Shown here: piece after piece, positions 17,998 to 25,415 of the stretch
How the letters are laid out: each line of letters starts with the position of its first letter
Numbering within the stretch: the first letter of the stretch is position 1
NCBI RefSeq assembly: GCF_002088275.1
Contig: NZ_AQQS01000049.1
Location: forward strand, 1 to 34,187
DNA length: 34,187 nt
Direction of reading: 5' to 3'
Source of the DNA: Aurantimonas sp. 22II-16-19i
GTDB taxonomy: Bacteria; Pseudomonadota; Alphaproteobacteria; Rhizobiales; Rhizobiaceae
Position numbers and translations under genes: made by a program
The notes under the pieces: generated by a model
Seen by the model: only the letters and a program-made list of their open reading frames with translations
What the model was told of the DNA's origin: nothing
Database searches by the model: none

Positions 17998-18026
17998 GGG
18001 GCGCGGCACGCACGGCGCCGCGCCCC
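17998..18026 (+). terminator. Strong GC hairpin downstream of the VOC gene
   Basis: GGGGCGCGGC (17998-18007) and GCCGCGCCCC (18017-18026) make a perfect ten-pair stem with a nine-base loop. No T-run follows, so it may be a Rho-assisted terminator or a 3'-end stabiliser, not a classic intrinsic terminator. Confidence 0.4.
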
Positions 18027-18127
18027 GCCTGGCTGGCCGTCGCAACGGGTTCTTCACGACCTCGCGAAATTGTTTCTGCCGCAGTGCGACATCGGACTCG
18101 CATTGGCTGACGGATCCGATTACATCT

Positions 18128-18143
18128 GCGAACGATCGTTCGC
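18128..18143. promoter_or_regulatory. Perfect 16-bp palindrome, probable TetR operator
   Basis: GCGAACGATCGTTCGC is a perfect inverted repeat, about 104 bases before the tetR ATG at 18247. Autoregulation through a palindrome just upstream is usual for TetR repressors that control efflux operons. No second copy was noticed in the window. The binding assignment is inference. Confidence 0.55.
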
Positions 18144-18246
18144 TCTCATCTCTCGAGCCGACTGGCCGCTGCTTTGCCGAAGCCTGCGCCGGGCCCTCGA
18201 TGGAGACGATCCCGATCCCGATCGAGCGAGCCCACGAAAGTGCCAG

Positions 18247-18897
18247 ATGTCCGACAGCCAGGCCCTGAAGATCCAGTTTCCGGTCCCTCCCGCACCGACC
18301 TCGGCGCATGAGCTGCGTCGCCAGCAGGTGCTCGAGGCGGCGCGATCCTGCTTTGCCCGCTCCGGCTTCCATTCGGCATCGATGCAGCAGATCTGCGCCG
18401 AGGCGCAGATGAGCCCCGGCGCGCTCTATCGCTATTTCCCGTCCAAGGACTCCATCATCGAGGCGATCGCCGAGGAAGAGCGGACGCTTGCGGCGGCCTG
18501 CACGCAGCTGCTGTTCGTGCCCGGCGACCCGGTCGAGCGGATCATCCAGGTCGGCCTCGAATATCTGCGGCAGACCCGCGACCGGGCGACCGGCGGCCTG
18601 ACCATCGAGATCTGGTCGGAGAGCATCCGCAACACCGCCGTCGGCCAGCGCTTCTGCGAGATCGAGGCCGCCGTCCATACCGCCTTCCGCAAGCTGCTGG
18701 TCGAGGCGCGCGATCGCGGCGAGATCGACCGCGACACGGATATCGACGCGGCCATGCTCCTGATCTTTTCCCTTGCCGACGGGCTGATCGTGCATCTGCA
18801 GCTGCGGCCGGAGATCGGCATCGACGCGATCGAGCCGCATCTGCGCAAGTTCGTCGAGGGGCTCCTGTCACCGAAGACCGGCCATGCCCGCGCCTGA
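18247..18897 (+). CDS. TetR/AcrR-family transcriptional repressor
   Basis: The 216-residue protein has the N-terminal TetR helix-turn-helix. RRQQVLEAARSCFARSGFHSAS leads into MQQICAEAQMSPGALYRYFP and SKDSIIEAIAEEE, with the family's YRYF-pSK turn. An all-helical ligand-binding domain follows (to about residue 200). The gene heads a same-strand run with a membrane fusion protein (58-base gap) and an RND pump, and a perfect palindrome lies upstream. It is therefore probably a local repressor released by a pump substrate. I chose ATG 18247 because it directly precedes the conserved domain; the ribosome binding site is weak. Frames extending to 17923 are not protein-like. Confidence 0.9.
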   Translation: MSDSQALKIQFPVPPAPTSAHELRRQQVLEAARSCFARSGFHSASMQQICAEAQMSPGALYRYFPSKDSIIEAIAEEERTLAAACTQLLFVPGDPVERIIQVGLEYLRQTRDRATGGLTIEIWSESIRNTAVGQRFCEIEAAVHTAFRKLLVEARDRGEIDRDTDIDAAMLLIFSLADGLIVHLQLRPEIGIDAIEPHLRKFVEGLLSPKTGHARA

Positions 18898-18955
18898 ACC
18901 CCACATGACCGAATCGAACGCGGCCGGTCCGTTCCGCCGCCCGGAAGAAACGACG

Positions 18956-20233
18956 ATGACGATGCCCCGCCTCGAGCGAAATCGCCCCGCCCCGAACGGG
19001 CCAGCCCCGAACAAGCCTGGCCGAACGTCCTCTTTCCGCCGCCTGGCACTCGCTTTGGCCGGGCTGGCGGGCCTGACCTGTGCGAGCCTCTCCTTCGTGA
19101 GCACCGGCCACGCGCAGGAGAGCGCGCCTTCTGCCGAGGCCCCGAAGCCGCCGAGCATCTCGGTGATTGCCGCTAAGGAAGGCGAGATCGTCGAGACGGT
19201 CGACGTCACCGGCACCCTCATGCCCCGCGAGACGGTTTCCATCGGCGCCGACGTCGACGGGCTGCGGATCGTCGAGCTGGCCGCCGAAGAGGGCGACCTC
19301 GTCGAGAAGGGCGAAGTGCTGGCGCGGCTCGAGACCGACATGATCGATTCCAACATCCAGCTGAACGCTGCCCAGATCGCGCGGGCGGACGCCGCCATCG
19401 CCCAGGCCGAGGCGCAGATCGTCGATGCCGAGGCCGCCGCCAAGGAGGCCGATGCCGCGCTCGAGCGCTCGCGGCCGCTGGCCCAGAAGGGCATCGTCGG
19501 ACGCGATGTTCTGGAACAGCGGATCGCCGCCGCCGGCAGTGCCCGCGCCCGCGTGAACGCCGCGCGCCAGGGGATCGCCCTCGCCGAGGCGGACAAGGCG
19601 GCCCAGATCGCCCAGCGCGACCAGTGGCTCCTGCGCAAGTCGAAGGCCGAGATCAAGGCGCCGACGGCGGGCCTCGTCCTGTCGCGCGACGCAAGGCTCG
19701 GCGCGATCGTCTCGGCCGCTTCGGGCAGCCTGTTCGAGCTCGCCCGGGACGGCCTGATCGAGCTGGAGGCTGCGGTCTCGGAAACGGTTCTCGCCCGGCT
19801 GTCGAAGGGGCAGGAGGTTTCGGTCCATGTCGCCGGTCGCCGGTCGCCGGTCGCGGGCACGATCCGGCTGATCTCGCCGCGCGTCGACCCGGCGACGCGG
19901 CTCGGCTTGGTCGACATCGCACTGCCTGTGGGCGACGACGGCCTGCATGTCGGCTCCTTCGCCCGCGGCGTCATCTCCCTCGACCGGAGCGAGGGCGTGC
20001 TCGTCCCGCGCACCGCCGTGGTCTTCGACGGCGAGGACGCCGTCGTCCAGGTGGTCAAGGACGGCGTCGTCGAGCGCCGGGTTGTGGAACTCGGCCTGAC
20101 CACCGCCGAGACCGTCGAACTCAAGGAGGGCGTCGCGCCGGGCGAGAATGTCGTGGCGACCGCCGGCGCCTTCGTGCGCGACGGCGACACCGTGACGCCG
20201 GTGCAACTGGCCGCCAGCGAGGCGCAGCGATGA
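18956..20233 (+). CDS. RND efflux periplasmic adaptor (membrane fusion protein)
   Basis: The 425-residue adaptor links an inner-membrane RND pump to an outer-membrane channel. It has a basic N-terminus, a hydrophobic segment at about residues 30-50 ending GHAQ (probable signal peptide with an unusually long n-region), and a first lipoyl half (VDVTGTLMPRETVSIGADVDG). A long Ala/Glu-rich coiled-coil hairpin follows at about 130-220, then the second lipoyl half (KAEIKAPTAGLVLSRDARLG) and beta-barrel and membrane-proximal domains. ATG 18956 has GGAAGAAA upstream; ATGs at 18884 and 18905 have no site. Its stop overlaps the RND start as ATGA (20230-20233). No outer-membrane factor gene follows, so the channel must be encoded elsewhere. 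Confidence 0.93.
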   Translation: MTMPRLERNRPAPNGPAPNKPGRTSSFRRLALALAGLAGLTCASLSFVSTGHAQESAPSAEAPKPPSISVIAAKEGEIVETVDVTGTLMPRETVSIGADVDGLRIVELAAEEGDLVEKGEVLARLETDMIDSNIQLNAAQIARADAAIAQAEAQIVDAEAAAKEADAALERSRPLAQKGIVGRDVLEQRIAAAGSARARVNAARQGIALAEADKAAQIAQRDQWLLRKSKAEIKAPTAGLVLSRDARLGAIVSAASGSLFELARDGLIELEAAVSETVLARLSKGQEVSVHVAGRRSPVAGTIRLISPRVDPATRLGLVDIALPVGDDGLHVGSFARGVISLDRSEGVLVPRTAVVFDGEDAVVQVVKDGVVERRVVELGLTTAETVELKEGVAPGENVVATAGAFVRDGDTVTPVQLAASEAQR

Positions 20234-23200
20234 ACTGGAACTTTTCCGCCTGGGCGATCCGCAATCCGGTTCCGCCGATCCTGCTCTTCGTCGTCCTGAT
20301 GGCGCTCGGGGTCTACAGCTTCTTCGCCCTGCCGATCACCCGCTTCCCGAACATCGACGTGCCGGTGATCGCCGTCACCGTCACCCAGTCGGGCGCGGCG
20401 CCCTCCGAGCTCGAGACCCAGGTGACCAAGCGGGTGGAGGACGCCATCGCCGGCGTCACCGGCCTCAAGCACGTCACCTCGACGATCACCGACGGCCAGT
20501 CGGTGACGGCCGCCGAGTTCCGCCTCGAGATCGATACCGACCGGGCGGTCAACGACGTCAAGGACGCCATCGCCAAGATCCGCTCGGACCTGCCGCGCTC
20601 GATCGACGAGCCGATCATCCAGCGCATCGAGGTCGAGAACCAGTCGATCGTCACCTATGCGGCCTCCTCGCCGGGCATGACGCCGGAGCAGCTGTCCTGG
20701 TTCGTCGACGACACCGTCATCCGCGCGCTGCAGGGCCTGAAGGGTGTCGGCCGGGTGGAGCGCATGGGCGGCGTCGAGCGCGAGATCCAGGTCCGGCTCG
20801 ATCCGGACCGGCTGGCCGCCCTCGGCGTGACGGCGTCGACGATCAACGCGCAGCTGCGCTCGACCAATGTCGACCTGTCGGGCGGGCGCGGCGACTTCGG
20901 CGGCCAGGAACAGGCGATCCGCACGCTCGCCTCGGCCGACACGGTCGCCGGCCTCGCCGCGACGCGCATCGCGCTGCCCGGCGGGCGGGAGGCCAAGCTC
21001 TCCGACCTCGGCGAGGTGGTCGATTCCTGGGAGGAGCCGCGCTCCTTCGCCCGACTCGACGGCGAGCCCGTGGTCGCCTTCTCGATCTACCGCGCCAAGG
21101 GGGCGAGCGACACCACCGTCGCCGACGCCGCGGCCGAGCGGGTGGCCGAGCTCGGGCGGGACTTCCCGAACGTCTCCTTCGCCAAGATCGACGACAGCGT
21201 CACCTACACCTACGGCAACTACGAATCCGCCATGGAGACGCTGGCCGAGGGGGCGATCCTCGCCGTCATCGTCGTCCTGTTCTTCCTGCGCGACTGGCGG
21301 GCGACGCTGGTCGCCGCCATCACCCTGCCGCTCGCCGCCATCCCGACCTTCGGCGTCATGGATCTGATGGGCTTCTCGCTGAACCTCGTCAGCCTGCTCG
21401 CCATCACGCTGGTCACCGGCATCCTCGTCGACGACGCGATCGTCGAGATCGAGAACATCGAACGCCACATGTCGATGGGCAAGCCGCCCTATCAGGCGTC
21501 GATGGAGGCGGCCGACGAGATCGGCCTCGCGGTCATCGCCATCACCGCGACGATCATCGCCGTCTTCGCCCCGGTGTCCTTCATGGGCGGCGTCGCCGGC
21601 CAGTATTTCAAGCAGTTCGGCCTGACCGTGGCGATCGCGGTGTTCTTCTCGCTGCTGGTCGCGCGGCTGATCACGCCGATGCTGGCGGCCTATTTCTTCA
21701 AGCCGCACCGCCATGACGGCCCGGGCTTCGGCCGGCTGTTCCTCAAGAAGCTCCTCTGGTTCATCCCGCTCTGGGCGATCGGCGCCGCCGCGCTCTACAC
21801 GCTCGCCATCCTGCCGGAACTCGGCGCCCAGTCGGCCCTGGCGAACCTCCTGGCCCCCATCGCCGGCAGCCTGCCGCCGATGGACTTCGAGACGGCGAAG
21901 ACCGATGCCGCGATGCTCGCGGCCGGTCTCGTCGGGCTCGCGGCGGTGCTCGCCTATCTCGGCATGCCGCATGCGCCGGAGGGCAAGGTCGGGCCGGTGA
22001 TCCGTGGCTACACCGCGTTCCTGCGCGGCACGCTGCACGTCTTCTGGATCCCGACGCCGTTCTGGCGCAAGGGCGCCGACGGCCGGCGGCGGCTCATCCG
22101 CTTTCCCTTCGGCATGCGCTGGGTGACGCTGGGCGTCGGCCTCGCGATCTTCGCCGGGTCGATCCAGGCGATCGGGCTGCTGCCGACCGGCTTCATCCCC
22201 AAGGAGGACGCCTCGCGCATCGTCGTGTCGCTGGAGCTGCCCCCCGGCTCGACCCTCGAGACGACCCGCCAGGTCACCGACGAGGTGGTGGAATCGCTCC
22301 GCGAGCTGCCCGAGGTGCGCAGCGTCCTGGTCATCGGCGGATCGAGCCCGACGGGAACGCTCGAAGTGCGCCGCGCCGCGCTGACGGTGAACCTCCTCAG
22401 GAAGCACGAGCGCATCCGCAGCCAGGCGCAGCTCGAGCCGATCGTGGCGGAGAAGCTCGCCGAGATCCCCGATCTCAGGGCCTTCTACGTCAACGATCGC
22501 GGCGAGCGCGAGCTCTCCGTCGGCATTCTGGGCGATGACGGCGACGCCGTCGCCGAGGTCGCCGCGAAGCTCGAGCAGCAGATGCGCCAGGATCCGATAT
22601 TCGCCAGCCCCTCGGCCATGGCCTCCTTCGCCCGGCCGGAAGTGCGCATCACGCCGCGCTTCGACATCGCCGCCGATCTCGGCGTCACCGCCGACCAGAT
22701 CTCGGAGACGGTGCGGGTGGCGACGATCGGCGACGTCGGCGCCAATCTCGCCAAGTTCAATCTCGGCACCCGCCAGATCCCCATCCGGGTCGAGCTGGAG
22801 GAAGCGGCGCGGGCGGATCTCGCCACCATCCGCAACCTCAAGGTCACCACCGCATCGGGCGCCGCGATACCGCTCGAGACCGTCGCCGACATCGGCTTCG
22901 GTCGCGGCCCCTCAACCATCGACCGCTACGACCGCGAACGGCTGGTCAAGGTCGGCACCTCGATGGCGCCGGGCTTCGAGATCGGCGAGGGTTCGGCGCG
23001 CATCGCCGAGCTCGATGCGGTGAAGAACATGCCGGCGGGCGTGCGCCTGCAGGAGGTCGGCGACGCCGAGATCCAGGGCGAGGTCTTCGCCGGCTTCGCC
23101 TCGGCGATGGTCGCCGGCATCATGATGGTGCTGGTCGTCCTGATCCTGCTCTTCGGCTCGTTCTTCGTGCCGATCACCATCCTCGCCGCGCTGCCCTTGT

Positions 23201-23826
23201 CGGTCGCGGGCGTCATCGGCGCGTTGCTCCTGACCCACACGGCGGTGTCGATGCCGGTGGTGATCGGCATCCTGATGCTGATGGGCATCGTGACCAAGAA
23301 CACGATCATGCTGGTCGATTTCGCGGTCGAGCGGGAAAAGCATGGCATGAGCCAGACGGACTCGATCATCGATGCCGGCGCCAAGCGCGCCCGGCCGATC
23401 GTCATGACCACGCTCGCCATGGCGGCAGGCATGCTGCCGGCGGCGATGGCGACGGGCGAGGGCGGCGAGTTCCGCGCTCCGATGGCGATCGCGGTGATCG
23501 GCGGCCTGCTGGTCTCGACGGTCCTGTCGCTGGTGCTGATCCCGTCGATCTACACGCTGATGGACGACCTCAGCCACGTCACCGGCCGGTTCTTCCGCTG
23601 GGTGCTCCAGCCGAACGCGGCAGTCGAGCCGACGACCGGCACGGCGATCGCCGTTGCCCATGGCGGCGGCGTCGCGGCCTGGCCCCATCCGTCGGGACCG
23701 GTTCCCGCGACGGGTTCGGGCGGGGCCTTCCTCTACGGTCCGCCGGCGATCTACCAGATCGGGGTGAAACCGTCGCAGGACGACGGGGAGAGCCAGCCGC
23801 GGACCTATCCGCACGCCGCCGAATGA
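20230..23826 (+). CDS. RND-family efflux transporter, enlarged
   Basis: The 1198-residue pump is a proton-driven RND exporter of the AcrB/MdtB (HAE1) type. It has an N-terminal helix (NPVPPILLFVVLMALGVYSFF), large periplasmic loops, and the helix-4 acidic pair Asp401-Asp402 in ILVDDAIVEIENIE (equivalent to AcrB Asp407-Asp408). The second half contains LLPTGFIPKEDASRIVV and GIVTKNTIMLVDFAVEREK. It is about 150 residues longer than usual. About 85 extra residues at ~502-587, between helices 6 and 7, contain two hydrophobic segments (LLWFIPLWAIGAAALYTLAI and MLAAGLVGLAAVLAYLGM). The C-terminal ~70 residues form a Gly/Pro/Ala-rich tail. It is coupled to the adaptor by an ATGA overlap. Substrates are unknown. 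Confidence 0.93.
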   Translation: MNWNFSAWAIRNPVPPILLFVVLMALGVYSFFALPITRFPNIDVPVIAVTVTQSGAAPSELETQVTKRVEDAIAGVTGLKHVTSTITDGQSVTAAEFRLEIDTDRAVNDVKDAIAKIRSDLPRSIDEPIIQRIEVENQSIVTYAASSPGMTPEQLSWFVDDTVIRALQGLKGVGRVERMGGVEREIQVRLDPDRLAALGVTASTINAQLRSTNVDLSGGRGDFGGQEQAIRTLASADTVAGLAATRIALPGGREAKLSDLGEVVDSWEEPRSFARLDGEPVVAFSIYRAKGASDTTVADAAAERVAELGRDFPNVSFAKIDDSVTYTYGNYESAMETLAEGAILAVIVVLFFLRDWRATLVAAITLPLAAIPTFGVMDLMGFSLNLVSLLAITLVTGILVDDAIVEIENIERHMSMGKPPYQASMEAADEIGLAVIAITATIIAVFAPVSFMGGVAGQYFKQFGLTVAIAVFFSLLVARLITPMLAAYFFKPHRHDGPGFGRLFLKKLLWFIPLWAIGAAALYTLAILPELGAQSALANLLAPIAGSLPPMDFETAKTDAAMLAAGLVGLAAVLAYLGMPHAPEGKVGPVIRGYTAFLRGTLHVFWIPTPFWRKGADGRRRLIRFPFGMRWVTLGVGLAIFAGSIQAIGLLPTGFIPKEDASRIVVSLELPPGSTLETTRQVTDEVVESLRELPEVRSVLVIGGSSPTGTLEVRRAALTVNLLRKHERIRSQAQLEPIVAEKLAEIPDLRAFYVNDRGERELSVGILGDDGDAVAEVAAKLEQQMRQDPIFASPSAMASFARPEVRITPRFDIAADLGVTADQISETVRVATIGDVGANLAKFNLGTRQIPIRVELEEAARADLATIRNLKVTTASGAAIPLETVADIGFGRGPSTIDRYDRERLVKVGTSMAPGFEIGEGSARIAELDAVKNMPAGVRLQEVGDAEIQGEVFAGFASAMVAGIMMVLVVLILLFGSFFVPITILAALPLSVAGVIGALLLTHTAVSMPVVIGILMLMGIVTKNTIMLVDFAVEREKHGMSQTDSIIDAGAKRARPIVMTTLAMAAGMLPAAMATGEGGEFRAPMAIAVIGGLLVSTVLSLVLIPSIYTLMDDLSHVTGRFFRWVLQPNAAVEPTTGTAIAVAHGGGVAAWPHPSGPVPATGSGGAFLYGPPAIYQIGVKPSQDDGESQPRTYPHAAE

Positions 23827-23902
23827 GCCGGCCGCCGGCGCCGCCCCCGCGGCGTCGGCGGCCACTTGACCGGCGGCGGATTCCCGTGAAGAAGCTTCCT
23901 CC

Positions 23903-24397
23903 ATGGAACCCATCGGCGAGGGCGCGGTCGCGCCGGACATCGAGATCAGGCGGCTGACGCTGGCGGACGCGCGCGACCTCGCGCCGCTGATCGCCGCCTA
24001 TAACCAGTCGCTGTTCCGCGGGCCGCCCGGCTCGCCCGACGCCTACTATGCCGAAGAGCTGCTGCAGGACCGCACGGCGGAGATTCTCGGCGCGCGGCTC
24101 GACGGTGCGCTCGTCGGCTTCATCATCTTCTACGACATCCCGGACGTGTGGACCGGCATGCGCTCCGGCCTTGCCGACCACATCTTCGTCGACCACCGGC
24201 ACCGCCAGAAGGGCATCGCCAAGGCGATGGTCGACGTACTCGCCGAGGAGGCCGACGGCCGTGGCTGGTCGAAGCTCGTCCTGCATGCGCCGCGCAATCC
24301 CGGCACCGGGCGCCGGCTGTACGAAAAGGTCGCCGAGCCGGCCGACTGGGCGAGCTACGTCATCCGCTTCGTCGAGCGCGAGCCGAGCGTGCGCTGA
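23903..24397 (+). CDS. GNAT-family N-acetyltransferase
   Basis: The 164-residue protein has the GNAT fold. After IEIRRLTLADARDLAPLIAA come the strand LVGFIIFYDIPD, then LADHIFVDHRHRQKGIAKAM (ending in the acetyl-CoA pyrophosphate loop, Q/R-x-x-G-x-A type), and KLVLHAPRNPGTGRRLYEKV. It transfers an acetyl group from acetyl-CoA to an unknown amine; related short GNATs act on proteins, antibiotics or small metabolites. ATG 23903 is preceded only by a weak GAAG. It follows the RND gene by 76 bases on the same strand and could share its transcript. A hairpin at 24404-24428 closes the unit. Confidence 0.9.
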   Translation: MEPIGEGAVAPDIEIRRLTLADARDLAPLIAAYNQSLFRGPPGSPDAYYAEELLQDRTAEILGARLDGALVGFIIFYDIPDVWTGMRSGLADHIFVDHRHRQKGIAKAMVDVLAEEADGRGWSKLVLHAPRNPGTGRRLYEKVAEPADWASYVIRFVEREPSVR

Positions 24398-24403
24398 TTC
24401 GCC

Positions 24404-24428
24404 TCGGGGGGCTGCCGCAGCCCCCCGA
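24404..24428 (+). terminator. Hairpin after the GNAT gene
   Basis: TCGGGGGGCTG and CAGCCCCCCGA form an 11-pair perfect stem with a CCG loop, seven bases after the stop codon. No T-run follows, so it may terminate with Rho or protect the 3' end. Confidence 0.5.
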
Positions 24429-24467
24429 ATCCGGCGTCTGCGGCCGCCGGCGGGGCGCCGCGAAAGC

Positions 24468-24483
24468 GCTTAATCGATTAAGC
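24468..24483. promoter_or_regulatory. Perfect 16-bp palindrome with LacI-type centre, upstream of sdhC
   Basis: GCTTAATCGATTAAGC is a perfect palindrome with the central CG and flanking AT-rich arms common in LacI-family operators. The preceding GAAAGCGCTT is itself a LacI-like half. It lies about 145 bases before the sdhC start. No LacI-family gene is in the window, so any regulator acts in trans. Function is inferred. Confidence 0.45.
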
Positions 24484-24516
24484 TCTTGCGTTCTTTTCGC
24501 ACCTGCGTCGAAAGGC

Positions 24517-24545
24517 TTGCTTTCATCGGGGCGTTCGTCCTTTTA
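24517..24545 (+). promoter_or_regulatory. Possible sdh operon promoter
   Basis: TTGCTT (24517-24522) and CTTTTA (24540-24545) are 17 bases apart, downstream of the palindrome at 24468-24483 and about 84 bases before the sdhC start. The -10 box is a poor match, so this is tentative. Confidence 0.3.
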
Positions 24546-24628
24546 GAAGGCTTCCATTGGTCCGTTGCCGCTCTGCTCTACCCTGAGAGGGCCGACCGAC
24601 GGGCGAACGCATGGACAGGAAGGCACCG

Positions 24629-25021
24629 ATGTCCGACGTCAAATCCGCGCGGCCGCTCTCGCCGCATCTTTCGATCTACCGCTTCCGCCCGACCATGGCG
24701 ATGTCGATCGTCCACCGCATCACCGGGGCCGCACTCTATGTCGGCACCGTCCTGCTGGTGTGGTGGCTGGTCGCCGCGGCGAGCGGGCCGGATGCGTTTG
24801 CCACCGCCTCGGGCTTCTTCGGCTCGATCATCGGCCAGCTGATCCTGTTCGGCTATTCATGGGCCCTGATCCACCACATGCTCGGCGGCCTCAGGCATTT
24901 CGCCTGGGACATGGGCTATGCCGATTCCAAGGAGACCTCGACGGTGCTCGCCATCGCGACGCTGGTCGGCTCCGTCACCATCACCGTGCTCCTGTGGCTC
25001 GGCATCCTGATCTTCGGTTGA
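24629..25021 (+). CDS. sdhC: Succinate dehydrogenase cytochrome b556 subunit
   Basis: SdhC is one of two membrane anchors of complex II, holding heme b and the ubiquinone site. The 130-residue protein has the signature [11 protein letters not shown] and [12 protein letters not shown] at the N-terminus. Three membrane helices follow, and the heme-ligand region [13 protein letters not shown] (HxxxGxRHxxxD type) is present. ATG 24629 has AGGAAGG five bases upstream; the earlier ATG at 24611 would place that site inside the gene. It is first in sdhC-sdhD-sdhA, with 14 bases to sdhD. Assignment is secure from motif and gene order. Confidence 0.97.
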   Translation: MSDVKSARPLSPHLSIYRFRPTMAMSIVHRITGAALYVGTVLLVWWLVAAASGPDAFATASGFFGSIIGQLILFGYSWALIHHMLGGLRHFAWDMGYADSKETSTVLAIATLVGSVTITVLLWLGILIFG

Positions 25022-25035
25022 AAGGGGCAGCATCC

Positions 25036-25413
25036 ATGAGCGACTTCAGAACCCCGCTTCGCCGCGTGCGCGGCCTCGGCGCCGGCGGCGGCACCGAGCA
25101 TTTCTGGCGCCAGCGCCTGACCGCCCTGTCGAACGCCGTCCTGATCACGGTCTTCGTGATCCTGCTCCTCACCCTGATGAACGACAGCTACGGCGAGGTC
25201 CGGGCGGCCTTCGCCAATCCCTTCGTCGGCATCCTCATGGCGCTGATGGTCGTCTCGGCGACGATCCACATGAAGCTCGGCATGCAGATCATCATCGAGG
25301 ACTATGTCCATGGCGGCACCAAGCTGCCGCTCCTCATCCTCAACACCTTCTTTGCGATCGCCGTCGGCGCGGCGTGCCTCTATGCGATCGTCAAGCTGAG
25401 CTTCGGAGTCTGA
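25036..25413 (+). CDS. sdhD: Succinate dehydrogenase membrane anchor subunit
   Basis: SdhD is the second complex II anchor. The 125-residue protein has a soluble N-terminus ([20 protein letters not shown]) and three helices. The motif [16 protein letters not shown] corresponds to the heme-ligand His and quinone-contacting Asp-Tyr of the Escherichia coli protein. ATG 25036 follows AAAGGGGCAG. The stop is two bases before the sdhA start, consistent with tight coupling. Confidence 0.96.
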   Translation: MSDFRTPLRRVRGLGAGGGTEHFWRQRLTALSNAVLITVFVILLLTLMNDSYGEVRAAFANPFVGILMALMVVSATIHMKLGMQIIIEDYVHGGTKLPLLILNTFFAIAVGAACLYAIVKLSFGV

Positions 25414-25415
25414 CC

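Larger units (their letters stand above)
17877..18246 (+). other. Intergenic region before the tetR-efflux operon
   Basis: These 370 bases hold the GC hairpin at 17998-18026, the palindrome at 18128-18143 and three near-copies of CGATCC just before the tetR start (about 18208-18226). In-frame codons upstream of the tetR ATG read as non-conserved sequence. No additional gene is supported. Confidence 0.5.

Noticed and set aside
18868-22407. Minus-strand open frame of 1179 codons opposite the adaptor and RND genes
   Set aside because: Same artefact; no motif, composition typical of antisense of high-GC coding DNA.
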